From Alistipes sp. (lineage in GTDB: Bacteria > Bacteroidota > Bacteroidia > Bacteroidales > Rikenellaceae): a stretch of DNA of 64,000 nucleotides. Location of the stretch: positions 31,906-95,905 of the forward strand of contig JAFVSV010000053.1 in the NCBI GenBank assembly GCA_017503575.1. The letters are read 5' to 3'. A program made the translations under genes and the position numbers. The notes under the pieces were generated by a model. The model was not told the origin of the DNA. It ran no database searches and saw nothing but the letters and a program-made list of their open reading frames with translations. Shown here piece after piece: positions 53,923 through 62,570 of the stretch; positions within the stretch are counted from its first letter, which is position 1; the number at the start of each line of letters is the position of its first letter.

Positions 53923-55590
53923 TTAGTATCTAAACGAGCTGCCACCGATAAACTCCCTAAGGAGCGAAGTTGGCGGTATCTCCGCGGGGTCGATGGGCAC
54001 GAAGTTATCCAAGAACTTAAGCATACGCTTTGCCTCGGCATGTTCGGGTACGGTGTCAGGTACCTCACGCAGTATTGGTTCGGCAATGGCGCGAAGCACC
54101 GATATCTCGTAGAAGAGCGACGAGTTGAACATCACATCGGCATTCTCTTGGTAGGGGAATATGTGTCGCTCCTCACCACGGCGTACCGATGGCCACATCT
54201 CGAGTGTACGCTGTGCATTGTTGCCGCGCGTAGCATTGTCGCGGATGGTGCGACGAAGCATGCGGTTGTCGGTCGTGGGTATTCGCGAGTAGTTATCCAT
54301 CGCTACCGATGTGAAGCACGATATGTATATCTTAAACTTAAGGCTCTCGTCGATGCCTGGTGTCAGGCGTGGGTTGAGGGCGTGGATGCCCTCCAATATG
54401 AGTATCGAGCGGTCGGTGAGCTGCAATGGTCGCTCGTGCCACTGTCGTCTGCCCGATATAAAGTCGTAGCGCGGTATCTCGACACTCTCGCCCGCTGCCA
54501 AGCGACGTAGGTGGTCGTTGAGTGTCGCGAGGTCTATGGCCTCCAATGCCTCGAAGTCGGGTTTGCCATCCTCATCCAGCGGGGTCTTATCTCTATCCAC
54601 GAAGTAGTCATCGAGAGCTATGAGTACTGGGTCGAGGCCGAGCACGCGTAGCTGAACACCGAGGCGCTTCGAGAAGGTGGTCTTACCACTCGACGAGGGC
54701 CCCGAGATAAGTGCCATACGCACGCCACGCGAGGTATTAGCCTCGGCAATGCTACGGGCGATGCTCGCTATCTTATTTTCGTGGAAGGCCTCGGCAATCT
54801 TGATAAGCTCCGAGCTATCACCCTCCATAACTCTGCGATTAAGGTCGCCCACCGTAGGTACGCCCATGATATCTATCCACTGCTGGTACTCGTGGAAGAT
54901 GTCGAACATCTTGTCGAGTTGCACATCCGTAGCCACAACATCGGGGTTTGTACGCGAGGGCATAGCAACGTATATACCATTGTAGTAACGCGCTATGTCG
55001 AACTTCGCAACGTATGCCGACGAGGGTGCTAAAGCGCCGTAGAAGTAGCCAGGCATATCGCCCAGGAAGTTCACCGTGCGGTATAGGTGTGGGCGTGTCT
55101 CGAGGAGCTCTATGCGGTCGTCGAAGCCATACTTATGGTACTCGGCAGCCACCTCCTCGGCAAGACGCTTCTCACGGCGTATGGGGAGTGCAAGCTCCAC
55201 AATCTCATACATGCGCTGCTTGAGACGCTCGATATCCTTGTCATCAATCTGCCACTTATCGTCAAACTCGGCATAGAAGCCATCGCCCAACGAGTGGCGT
55301 ATGCGCAGGCGGTGCTCCCCAAATAGCTCGGTTGTTGCCATCTGCAAGACAAACGAGAGGGTGCGCTGATATACGCGATAGCCCTCGTAGTGGCTCATGT
55401 CGATAAACTCTACGGTGACGGGCTTATATACCTTATAGCTCAAATCCTTATAGCGGTTGTTGACCCTCGCTGCCAGTATAGGTAGCTTACGCTCAAAGGC
55501 TATGGTGTTGAGAATATCGAGGAGCGACGCTCCCACAGCCACGCTCTCACGGCTGCCACTATTGACACATATTAGCTCTACGGTATTCAT
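53923..55590 (-). CDS. TGS-domain nucleoside kinase (uridine kinase-like)
   Basis: This is a 555-residue cytoplasmic protein of a type common in Bacteroidetes. Residues 1-60 resemble a TGS/ThrRS-N domain, and about 65-230 resemble the tRNA-synthetase second-additional-domain region (RTLSFVLQMATTELFGEHRLRI). The kinase domain follows, with Walker A LISGPSSSGKTTFSKRL near 290, LIALDDYFVDRDKTP near 325 and LILEGIHALNPRL near 400, as in uridine kinase and phosphoribulokinase relatives. Nucleoside phosphorylation is the usual annotation; the reason for the synthetase-like N-terminus is unknown. Confidence 0.88.
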   Translation of the reverse strand: MNTVELICVNSGSRESVAVGASLLDILNTIAFERKLPILAARVNNRYKDLSYKVYKPVTVEFIDMSHYEGYRVYQRTLSFVLQMATTELFGEHRLRIRHSLGDGFYAEFDDKWQIDDKDIERLKQRMYEIVELALPIRREKRLAEEVAAEYHKYGFDDRIELLETRPHLYRTVNFLGDMPGYFYGALAPSSAYVAKFDIARYYNGIYVAMPSRTNPDVVATDVQLDKMFDIFHEYQQWIDIMGVPTVGDLNRRVMEGDSSELIKIAEAFHENKIASIARSIAEANTSRGVRMALISGPSSSGKTTFSKRLGVQLRVLGLDPVLIALDDYFVDRDKTPLDEDGKPDFEALEAIDLATLNDHLRRLAAGESVEIPRYDFISGRRQWHERPLQLTDRSILILEGIHALNPRLTPGIDESLKFKIYISCFTSVAMDNYSRIPTTDNRMLRRTIRDNATRGNNAQRTLEMWPSVRRGEERHIFPYQENADVMFNSSLFYEISVLRAIAEPILREVPDTVPEHAEAKRMLKFLDNFVPIDPAEIPPTSLLREFIGGSSFRY

Positions 55591-55616
55591 ACTCTCTCCC
55601 TACTTTTTCTAAAAAG

Positions 55617-55649
55617 TTTGTGTAAAGATAGTAATTTTTTGTAACTTTG
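55617..55649 (+). promoter_or_regulatory. -33/-7 promoter of the 5'-nucleotidase gene
   Basis: TTTG at 55617-55620 and TAACTTTG at 55642-55649 are 21 nt apart. The ATG at 55672 follows 22 nt after the box. Confidence 0.7.
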
Positions 55650-55671
55650 AAGCAAATAAACTAAATAAGTT

Positions 55672-57150
55672 ATGAGAAAATTACTATTCATTTCCGCCCT
55701 TATTCTCTTTTTGGTGCCATGCGATGCTATCTGCCGCGCACCCAAGGGGCATCATCTATATGTTATCTCGACAAACGACATGCACTCCAACATAGATGAT
55801 ATGCCACGTCTTGCCACACTCGTCAAGGAGTATGAGGCTAAGGGCGAGGTGCTTCTCGTGGATGCTGGCGACCGTATCATAGGCAACGCCTATGTCGACG
55901 ACGACTCACGCCCCGGGATGCCCATGATAGAGCTTATGAACGAGGTGGGCTACGATGTTGTAACCTTGGGCAACCACGAGTTCGACAAGGGTCCAGATGT
56001 GCTACGAAGCATGATAGACGGCTCGGAGTTCGAGTGGGTATGCGCCAATGTCAGGTCGCTCGATGGCAATATTGCGATAAAACCCTACAAGATAGTTCGA
56101 TACAAGGGCGCAAAGATTGGCTTTGTAGGTGTTGTCACCACCGATATGGGAGGTCGCCCAGCGGGCAATAAGTCGTCGTACACGACCTTTGCCTTTACAC
56201 CCGACCGCGAGACGGCATACCGCATGGGTGAGAGGGTCGACAACCGAAGCGACTTTCTGGTGCTACTATCACACATGGGTCTCGAGAGTGACCAGCGTTT
56301 AGCGGCCATGGACTCGGAGTACGACTGGATTGTTGGAGGCCATAGCCACGATGTGACGAATGGCGACTACGACGATACGCACATCAGCCAAAATCGCAAG
56401 GAGATACGCTATGTCACCATCGCCGACATGTACATCGAGCGTGGCGATGTGGAGTATGTCACATACACGCAGGTGAAGATTGCGGACTACAAGAAAGATG
56501 CTCACGTCGAGGCAATGGTCGAGGAGATTAAGGCGCGCGACCCAGAGCTTAACACCGTGGAGATGCGAATGTTGCAACCCGCCACACAGGATGGTGTTGC
56601 TAACTTCACGAACGAGGCGTTAGCAACATACCCCTACAACAATGGCTTCGTCCCAGAGGTATGCTTCTACCACTTTGGTGGCGTTCGACTATCGCATATC
56701 GACGCTGGCGAGGTGAAGCGCGTAACACTTCTCAACAACGACCCCTTTGTCTCGACAATATACATTGGCGAGATGACAACCGCGCAGATGCGCCGCTTCA
56801 TTATCGACAAGTATAATAGCGGCACTGTGGAGCAGCCCGATAAGGAGTCGCACTACAACTACTTCCGCTCGACCGTGCCATACGAGATTGTTGTCAACGA
56901 TGATATTTCAGCAAAGACGGGTAAGCGCGATGCTGTGGATGTCGTCTTCCCAACACTCGAAGAGGGGCGAATGTATCGCGTGGCGATGTGTAACTATATC
57001 GCTGAAAACTACATTGATGAACAGCTTGTCGAGGAGCAACTCGATGCCCTTGATACTACCGTGCGTATGGCTATGCTACGCCTTGCACGCGAGTACGGGA
57101 TGGAGGGCTATACACCCGACAACGGCGTCTATCAGATGGAGCGTAAATAG
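55672..57150 (+). CDS. UshA-like 5'-nucleotidase / UDP-sugar hydrolase
   Basis: This is a 492-residue exported metallophosphoesterase (signal MRKLLFISALILFLVPCDAI). The N-terminal calcineurin-like domain has the dimetal motifs ISTNDMHSNID near 35, LLVDAGDRIIGNAY near 63, VTLGNHEFDKGP near 103, LLSHMGLESD near 203 and IVGGHSHDV near 222. The C-terminal 5'-nucleotidase domain spans about 290-480 (PEVCFYHFGGVRLSHIDAGEV; YNYFRSTVPYEIVV). It would release nucleosides and phosphate in the periplasm. It is 9 nt before rnhB, and the two probably share a transcript. Confidence 0.92.
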   Translation: MRKLLFISALILFLVPCDAICRAPKGHHLYVISTNDMHSNIDDMPRLATLVKEYEAKGEVLLVDAGDRIIGNAYVDDDSRPGMPMIELMNEVGYDVVTLGNHEFDKGPDVLRSMIDGSEFEWVCANVRSLDGNIAIKPYKIVRYKGAKIGFVGVVTTDMGGRPAGNKSSYTTFAFTPDRETAYRMGERVDNRSDFLVLLSHMGLESDQRLAAMDSEYDWIVGGHSHDVTNGDYDDTHISQNRKEIRYVTIADMYIERGDVEYVTYTQVKIADYKKDAHVEAMVEEIKARDPELNTVEMRMLQPATQDGVANFTNEALATYPYNNGFVPEVCFYHFGGVRLSHIDAGEVKRVTLLNNDPFVSTIYIGEMTTAQMRRFIIDKYNSGTVEQPDKESHYNYFRSTVPYEIVVNDDISAKTGKRDAVDVVFPTLEEGRMYRVAMCNYIAENYIDEQLVEEQLDALDTTVRMAMLRLAREYGMEGYTPDNGVYQMERK

Positions 57151-57159
57151 CAATTGACC

Positions 57160-57756
57160 ATGTTAGAGAATAGCTATCAAAGGGAGCTTATCGAGGCGGG
57201 ATGCGACGAGGCGGGGCGCGGCTGTCTGGCAGGCTCGGTATTTGCCGCTGCGGTGATACTACCTCCCGACTTCTATCACCCCTTGCTCAACGACTCGAAG
57301 CAGATGACCGAGCGCCGTCGCGACCAGCTACGCGCCATCATCGAGCGCGAGGCATTAGCGTGGTCGGTGCAGGAGGTGACAGCCGAGCGTATAGATGTGA
57401 TTAATATACTGAACGCCTCGATTGAGGGTATGAACCTTGCAATCAAGGCGTTGAGCGTCGCGCCCGAGTATATCGTCATCGACGGCAACCGCTTTCACAC
57501 AGACCTTACAACACCTTGGCGCACGATAGTCAAGGGTGATGGCAAGTATGCCAATATAGCTGCAGCATCGGTGCTTGCCAAGACCCACCGCGACGAGTAT
57601 ATGATGCACCTTGCCGAGGAGTATCCGATGTATGGTTGGGCAAAGAATAAGGGATACCCCACGCGCGAGCATCGCTTGGCAATACGCGAGTATGGCCTGA
57701 CGCCATACCATCGACTGTCGTTCAACTCATCACCTGAGCAGCTCGAACTATTTTAA
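57160..57756 (+). CDS. rnhB: Ribonuclease HII
   Basis: RnhB removes RNA, including single ribonucleotides, from RNA-DNA hybrids. I chose the ATG at 57160 (MLENSYQRELIEAGCDEAGR); a TTG two codons upstream is an unlikely start. The 198-residue protein shows the DEDD active-site motifs: AGCDEAGRGCLAGSVFAAAV near 15, LNDSKQMTERRR near 45, and VIDGNRFHTDL near 107 with KGDGKYANIAAASVLAKTHRD, then the C-terminal YGLTPYHRLSF. Length and motifs are normal. It is followed by a strong terminator. Confidence 0.96.
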   Translation: MLENSYQRELIEAGCDEAGRGCLAGSVFAAAVILPPDFYHPLLNDSKQMTERRRDQLRAIIEREALAWSVQEVTAERIDVINILNASIEGMNLAIKALSVAPEYIVIDGNRFHTDLTTPWRTIVKGDGKYANIAAASVLAKTHRDEYMMHLAEEYPMYGWAKNKGYPTREHRLAIREYGLTPYHRLSFNSSPEQLELF

Positions 57757-57761
57757 TGAAA

Positions 57762-57796
57762 GTTGGGATGGCTAATTTACCTTTAGCCATCCCAAC
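57762..57796. terminator. Bidirectional hairpin terminator after rnhB
   Basis: Arms 57762-57775 and 57783-57796 form a perfect 14-bp stem with a 7-nt loop. It resembles the hairpin at 36795-36826 closely, sharing GGGATGGCTAATTTAC and TTTAGCCATCCC. It lies between convergent genes. Confidence 0.82.
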
Positions 57797-57815
57797 TACC
57801 TCAAAATTGCTGCCA

Positions 57816-58181
57816 CTATTTCTTAAAGATAAAGTACACTGCCAACACCAAGCAGGCAAAGCCCACAAAGTGGTTCCACTTCAACCCCTCGTGCATGAAT
57901 ATCACCATAAAGAGGGTGAAGACCACAAGCGACACTACCTCCTGAATAACCTTCAAGTGCCACAGTGTAAATGGGCCTCCCATAGCCTCGCTGCCTATGC
58001 GATTGGCAGGTACCTGGAAGCAGTACTCAAGGAGGGCTACTGCCCAGCTAATGAGGATGATGGCGATGATGCCATAGCGCTCCAACTTCGACTTAAAGGC
58101 GATGTGTCCATACCACGCCAAGGTCATAAAGATATTGGAGCATATAAGTAGTAGTATCGTTCCTATTCCGCGAGCTAACAT
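57816..58181 (-). CDS. DUF486 small multidrug-transporter-like membrane protein
   Basis: This is a 121-residue protein with four hydrophobic segments. I chose the start MLARGIGTILLLICSNIFMT, because DUF486 proteins begin this way; the frame is open 16 codons upstream. The family hallmarks are NIFMTLAWYGHI near 16, AVALLEYCFQVPANRIG near 45, LWHLKVIQEVVSL near 75 and GLKWNHFVGFACL near 101. DUF486 belongs to the drug/metabolite transporter superfamily, but no substrate is established. It is convergent with rnhB and stands alone. Confidence 0.9.
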   Translation of the reverse strand: MLARGIGTILLLICSNIFMTLAWYGHIAFKSKLERYGIIAIILISWAVALLEYCFQVPANRIGSEAMGGPFTLWHLKVIQEVVSLVVFTLFMVIFMHEGLKWNHFVGFACLVLAVYFIFKK

Positions 58182-58277
58182 AATATCACATATTGAAGAT
58201 TTGGGCGCAAAGGTAATCAAAAATATCAATCACTGCTCCAGATGTGCGCAATAAATATAGGTAATCTCAACTAATTG

Positions 58278-58309
58278 TTTGGGTATCTCGCATTTTCGTT
58301 GTACATTTG
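58278..58309 (+). promoter_or_regulatory. -33/-7 promoter of the peptidase gene
   Basis: TTTG at 58278-58281 and TACATTTG at 58302-58309 are 20 nt apart. The leader to 58346 is about 32 nt and A-rich. Confidence 0.75.
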
Positions 58310-58345
58310 CAGCGATTTTTGAAAAACTAAAACTATAACGAATAG

Positions 58346-60358
58346 ATGAACAAGATTTTTGGTTTGACCGCTATGGGTATTTTTGCTGTGTCAACGATGG
58401 CCGCAGCTCAGGAGCCTGAGCAGCCATGGGTTGTTGACCGTTTCGATGACATCAAGGTTATTCGCTATGAGGTTCCTGGCTTCGAGAACCTTACAGCCAA
58501 GGAGAAGGAGTATGTATACTACCTATCCGAGGCAGCAAAGTGTGGCCGCGACATCCTCTTCGATCAGAACTTCAAGTATGGCATCGCCGTACGTCGTACA
58601 CTCGAGACCATCTACACCTCGACTACCGAGCGTGAGGGTCAGGAGTTCGAGGCCTTCGAGAAGTATTTGAAGAAGGTGTGGTTTGCTAACGGCATCCACC
58701 ACCACTACTCGAACGATAAGTTTACGCCCGAGTTCTCGGAGGAGTGGTTCCGCGCACAGCTCAACAAATATATCAACGACACCAATAGAGAGATTGATAA
58801 CGAGCTTCTATGCCAAATCATCTTCGATAAGGAGCTCTACGCATCGCGCCTAAATCAGAAGGCTGGTGTCGATGTTATCACCGCCTCGGCAAACAACTAC
58901 TACGAGGGTGTTAACCAGGAGGAGGTAGAGGCATTCTACGCCGCTATGGTAGCTGCCGACGAGGGCAACCCCGAGCCTATCTCGTATGGTCTTAACTCGA
59001 AGCTCGTGAAGAATGACAAGGGCGAAATCGAGGAGCGCGTATGGCATATTGGCGGCATGTACTCGCCAGCTATCGAGCAGATTGTATACTGGTTGGAGAA
59101 GGCACAGAAGGTGGCTAACCCCGTACAGCGCAAGTATATCAAGGAGCTTATCAAGTACTATCGCACTGGCGACCTCAAGTACTTCGATAGCTACAACATC
59201 CTCTGGGTCAAGGATACCGAGTCACACGTTGACTTTGTGAACGGCTTTATCGAGAGCTACGGCGATCCATTGGGTCGTAAGGCATCATGGGAGTCGGTCG
59301 TAAACTTCCGCGATGTTGAGGCTTGCAAGCGTACCGAGATTATCTCTAAGTATGCTCAGTGGTTCGAGGATAACGCTCCTATCAACCCCGCATATCGCAA
59401 GGAGGAGGTTAAGGGCGTATCGGCAAAGGTTATCACCGTGGCTATGCTCGGTGGCGACTGCTTCCCCGCAACAGCTATCGGCATCAACCTACCTAATGCC
59501 GACTGGATTCGCAAGGAGCATGGCTCGAAGTCGGTGACTATCGACAACATCACCTACGCCTACGACAAGGCGGCGCAGGGCAATGGCTTCGCCGATGAGT
59601 TTGTACTCCGCGCCGAGGACCGCGAGCGCATGGCCAAGTATGGCAAGCTCTCGGATGACCTCCACACCGACCTCCACGAGTGTCTCGGCCACGGCTCTGG
59701 CCAGCTTGCTCCAGGCACCAAGGGTGACGAGTTGCGCACCTACTCATCGACATTGGAGGAGGCTCGCGCAGACCTCTTCGCACTCTACTACTTGGGCGAC
59801 GAGAAGCTTATCGAGATTGGTCTTATCCCTACGTTGGATGTAGCATGGGCACAGTACAGCAAGTATATCATGAACGGTATGCAGACACAGCTCTCGCGCA
59901 TCGAGCTTGGCAAGGATGTCGAGGAGTCACACATGCGTAACCGCAAGCTCATCGCCGAGTGGTGCTACGAGAAGGGCAAGGCAGAGAACGTTATCGAGAT
60001 TGTAGAGAAGGATGGCAAGCACTATGTTGTTGTCAACGACTTCGTACGCCTTCGCGAGCTCTTTGGCGAGCTTCTCGCAGAGGTGCAGCGCATCAAGTCG
60101 GAGGGTGACTACGAGGCTGGCAAGGCTCTTGTAGAGGACTACGCCGTTAAGGTAGAGCCTACATTCCACGCCGAGGTTATCGCTCGTAACAAGGCACTCA
60201 ACATTGAGCCTTATGGTGGCTTCGTAAACCCCGAGTACACCCCTGTATACGACAAGAAGGGTCGCATCATCGACGTCGAGATTAGCTACCCCGCAGACTA
60301 TGTTCAGCAGCACTTGGACTATGGTAAGAACTACTCGTTCCTTCCATCACTAAACTAA
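58346..60358 (+). CDS. Dipeptidyl-peptidase III-like zinc peptidase (M49)
   Basis: This is a 670-residue peptidase that removes dipeptides from peptide N-termini. The signal peptide MNKIFGLTAMGIFAVSTMAAAQ predicts export to the periplasm. The M49 zinc motif HECLGH lies in LHTDLHECLGHGSGQL near residue 447, and the third ligand Glu is in STLEEARADLFALYYLGD near 473. The upstream domain has GMYSPAIEQIVYWL and CFPATAIGINLPNADWIRKE, as in Bacteroides DPP III enzymes. It has its own promoter and lies 38 nt before slyD. Role: breakdown of imported oligopeptides. Confidence 0.93.
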   Translation: MNKIFGLTAMGIFAVSTMAAAQEPEQPWVVDRFDDIKVIRYEVPGFENLTAKEKEYVYYLSEAAKCGRDILFDQNFKYGIAVRRTLETIYTSTTEREGQEFEAFEKYLKKVWFANGIHHHYSNDKFTPEFSEEWFRAQLNKYINDTNREIDNELLCQIIFDKELYASRLNQKAGVDVITASANNYYEGVNQEEVEAFYAAMVAADEGNPEPISYGLNSKLVKNDKGEIEERVWHIGGMYSPAIEQIVYWLEKAQKVANPVQRKYIKELIKYYRTGDLKYFDSYNILWVKDTESHVDFVNGFIESYGDPLGRKASWESVVNFRDVEACKRTEIISKYAQWFEDNAPINPAYRKEEVKGVSAKVITVAMLGGDCFPATAIGINLPNADWIRKEHGSKSVTIDNITYAYDKAAQGNGFADEFVLRAEDRERMAKYGKLSDDLHTDLHECLGHGSGQLAPGTKGDELRTYSSTLEEARADLFALYYLGDEKLIEIGLIPTLDVAWAQYSKYIMNGMQTQLSRIELGKDVEESHMRNRKLIAEWCYEKGKAENVIEIVEKDGKHYVVVNDFVRLRELFGELLAEVQRIKSEGDYEAGKALVEDYAVKVEPTFHAEVIARNKALNIEPYGGFVNPEYTPVYDKKGRIIDVEISYPADYVQQHLDYGKNYSFLPSLN

Positions 60359-60396
60359 TACATATAAATCACATTTAACTTAAACAATAGACGATT

Positions 60397-60951
60397 ATGA
60401 AAGTAGCAATGAATAAGATGGTGAGCGTTGACTACAAGCTCACAGTGGACGGCGCTATTGCCGACCAGTCACAGCCAGGCCAGCCTTTGGAGTTTATCTA
60501 CGGCATGGGCATGCTTCTCCCAAAGTTCGAGGAGGCTATCAAGGATAAGGAGCCAGGAGAGTCAGTAGCATTCACCCTTGAGGCAAAGGATGGCTACGGT
60601 GAGGTTATCGCCGAGGCTATCGTTGAGCTCCCCAAGACCGTATTTATGATGGACGGCAAGGTTGCCGAGGAGATTCTCTTCGTAGGTAGCCAGATTCCTA
60701 TGTCGACAGCCGATGGTCAGCCTATGATGGGTGTCGTTAAGGAGGTTAAGGAGGAGAGCGTCGTTATGGACTTCAACCACCCTATGGCAGGCAAGACCCT
60801 TAACTTCGAGGTAACTGTTGTTGATGTTCGCGACACTACACCTGAGGACCTCAGCAAGTTTATGGGCGGCGGCTGCAGCTGCGGCGACTGTGGCGGTGGC
60901 TGCGGTGACCACGAGTGCGGCGAGGGTTGCGACTGCGGTGGTTGCAACTAA
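60397..60951 (+). CDS. slyD: SlyD-type FKBP peptidyl-prolyl isomerase with Cys-rich tail
   Basis: This is a 184-residue cytoplasmic foldase, with a peptidyl-prolyl isomerase domain and an inserted-flap chaperone domain. The start MKVAMNKMVSVDYKLTVDG and the motifs LEFIYGMGMLLPKFEEAI, VAFTLEAKDGYGE and FNHPMAGKTLNFEVTVVDV are diagnostic. The last 26 residues hold eight Cys, one His and many Gly (GGGCSCGDCGGGCGDHECG and on), a metal-binding tail that replaces the His-rich tail of E. coli SlyD. A nickel, copper or zinc handling role is inferred. It is followed by a strong terminator. Confidence 0.94.
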   Translation: MKVAMNKMVSVDYKLTVDGAIADQSQPGQPLEFIYGMGMLLPKFEEAIKDKEPGESVAFTLEAKDGYGEVIAEAIVELPKTVFMMDGKVAEEILFVGSQIPMSTADGQPMMGVVKEVKEESVVMDFNHPMAGKTLNFEVTVVDVRDTTPEDLSKFMGGGCSCGDCGGGCGDHECGEGCDCGGCN

Positions 60952-60971
60952 TCATCCATACCAAATAAGCG

Positions 60972-61005
60972 AGGGGTGTCGATATTGCGTCGACACCCCT
61001 TTTTG
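60972..61005 (+). terminator. Rho-independent terminator of slyD
   Basis: Arms 60972-60982 and 60990-61000 pair over 11 bp with a 7-nt loop, followed by TTTTT. It also lies at the end of the convergent 61026 gene. Confidence 0.88.
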
Positions 61006-61025
61006 TGTTAGTCGGATGAGCGCCA

Positions 61026-62216
61026 CTACTTCATGGCCTCTGCCCAAGCGGTACTGCGCCACGCCTCCGCCGTCATGGGACAATCCTGCTCCTGAAGAAT
61101 GTAGCACGAAAGCCCCGAGTACTCCTCGATAGGGATATAGGCATCATCCTCACCCGTAACAGTGAAGAATGTATCGGTATGTCCCTTGTAGATGACAACA
61201 TCATCCAAGGCAGCATTGAAGCGCTCAAGTGTATCGCCTGTCGCCACCTGCTTAACATAGTCGCCGAGGTCGAAGTATAGGTGATAGGGGAAGTTATCGT
61301 AGGCCTGCACGCTGCAGACATCAACACTCTTGGCCTCTGCGTACACCTGCTTCATAACCTCTGCAAGGGCATCTATCTTGCTGCAATCAACAAGCGCAAT
61401 GGTTCCTGCCGAGTCACGATAGTACTCCATATACGCCTCGCACACCTCCTTAAGTTTGTGGTCGGTGCGCTCGAAGAGCATAGGCAAAAAATCCTCATAG
61501 GGGAAGCCCGCACCCAAAATCTCGGTAGGCGATGCTATAATGTAGTCTGCAGCATTGCGCATATCATACAAACCCTCAACATTCCCCATAAAGCATGCGT
61601 CAAAGATTATATATTTGAAGCGTGTCTGGTCAAGAGCATCCACCAGGTCAGGAATCTCCATGCAATCATAGTCATCCTGGCCATAGAATAGCGGTCTGGC
61701 AACAGGCTCATTAGCACGACTATCCTCACCCAAGAGATAGACATCATAGAGGTCGGCAGGTACCCATCCGCCACCATGTGACGACATGATAAGCCCGTAG
61801 CTATCTGCTGGAGCCACCTCCTTCATGCGATTTATCACACCCGCCAAAAACTCCTTATCAACGGTAGATGTCGATGTGGGATACTCTTCGATTAGGCGCT
61901 GCTTTGCCATACCATCATCCATATATAGCTCCGTAAGACGTGTATAGTTGCCGCGGTCGTAGAAGATAAGTATGCGACCTATATCGGTGGGCACGTCGTA
62001 GTATGCTGTGATAATGCGCTGGAGATTAGAGTCCATAAACTCCGCAAGGCCATTATTGCCCTGCATGATAATCATCAGCGTATGGCTCTCGGTGAGGGGC
62101 TGCGGTGGCTGCTCATCTGGGGTTGGAGGCTTTGGCGCAGGCTCCTCTGTCGAGCAACCCACAATAAAGACAATGGCTGTCATCAGCAATACGACGCTAT
62201 AAAATACTCTTTTCAT
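61026..62216 (-). CDS. Clostripain-family (C11) cysteine peptidase lipoprotein
   Basis: This is a 396-residue lipoprotein (MKRVFYSVVLLMTAIVFIVGC, then STEEPAP and a Pro-rich linker to about 45). The caspase-like C11 domain follows, with the catalytic His in YGLIMSSHGGGWVP near residue 150 and the nucleophile Cys in YIIFDACFMGNVEGLYD near 210. C11 peptidases usually cut after Arg or Lys and some activate secreted Bacteroidales proteins, such as Arg-processed toxins or pilins. No partner substrate gene is directly adjacent, although a fimbrillin-like gene occurs at 32.7 kb. The promoter is divergent from the last lipoprotein gene. Confidence 0.92.
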   Translation of the reverse strand: MKRVFYSVVLLMTAIVFIVGCSTEEPAPKPPTPDEQPPQPLTESHTLMIIMQGNNGLAEFMDSNLQRIITAYYDVPTDIGRILIFYDRGNYTRLTELYMDDGMAKQRLIEEYPTSTSTVDKEFLAGVINRMKEVAPADSYGLIMSSHGGGWVPADLYDVYLLGEDSRANEPVARPLFYGQDDYDCMEIPDLVDALDQTRFKYIIFDACFMGNVEGLYDMRNAADYIIASPTEILGAGFPYEDFLPMLFERTDHKLKEVCEAYMEYYRDSAGTIALVDCSKIDALAEVMKQVYAEAKSVDVCSVQAYDNFPYHLYFDLGDYVKQVATGDTLERFNAALDDVVIYKGHTDTFFTVTGEDDAYIPIEEYSGLSCYILQEQDCPMTAEAWRSTAWAEAMK

Positions 62217-62272
62217 GGTAGTAATATTACATTTATATAGGTATTAAAAATATCGTTAACCACATTCGACTA

Positions 62273-62303
62273 CAAATGTAAAAACATTTTTTAATATTAT
62301 CAA
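62273..62303 (-). promoter_or_regulatory. -33/-7 promoter of the clostripain-like gene
   Basis: On the minus strand TTG (62301-62303) and TACATTTG (62273-62280) are 20 nt apart, about 57 nt before the ATG at 62216. Confidence 0.75.
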
Positions 62304-62385
62304 TATAACCCAGAATAAAATTACTTTATAAATATTTTTGACTAATTTATAAATTAATTTATTATTCATTTTTATTCACATTTTA

Positions 62386-62416
62386 TTTGGTGATTTAGTT
62401 TTTTTATATACCTTTG
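62386..62416 (+). promoter_or_regulatory. -33/-7 promoter of the right-edge lipoprotein gene
   Basis: TTTG at 62386-62389 and TACCTTTG at 62409-62416 are 19 nt apart. The leader to 62571 is about 150 nt and very AT-rich. The rest of the 62217-62570 gap holds only the divergent promoter and a 15-codon open frame at 62419-62466. Confidence 0.75.
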
Positions 62417-62570
62417 TTATGCAAAAAGAGAATAAATTAACAATAAAAAAAGCGATTTTTAAGTAGACAAAGCAATATACCTCAGTTTGGGGGATTTTGT
62501 ATCAAATGCAAAAAACAAGAAAATCAATATAATAATGAGAATTGACAAAAATCAAAAAGAAGAAAAAACC

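Noticed and set aside
53917-54510. Plus-strand open frame of 197 codons opposite the nucleoside kinase
   Set aside because: It lies fully antisense to a clear kinase gene, has no signal, motif or promoter, and similar shadows occur opposite other GC-rich genes.
57756-58151. Plus-strand open frame of 131 codons after rnhB
   Set aside because: It starts inside the terminator region and mirrors the DUF486 gene on the other strand, whose family match is clear.
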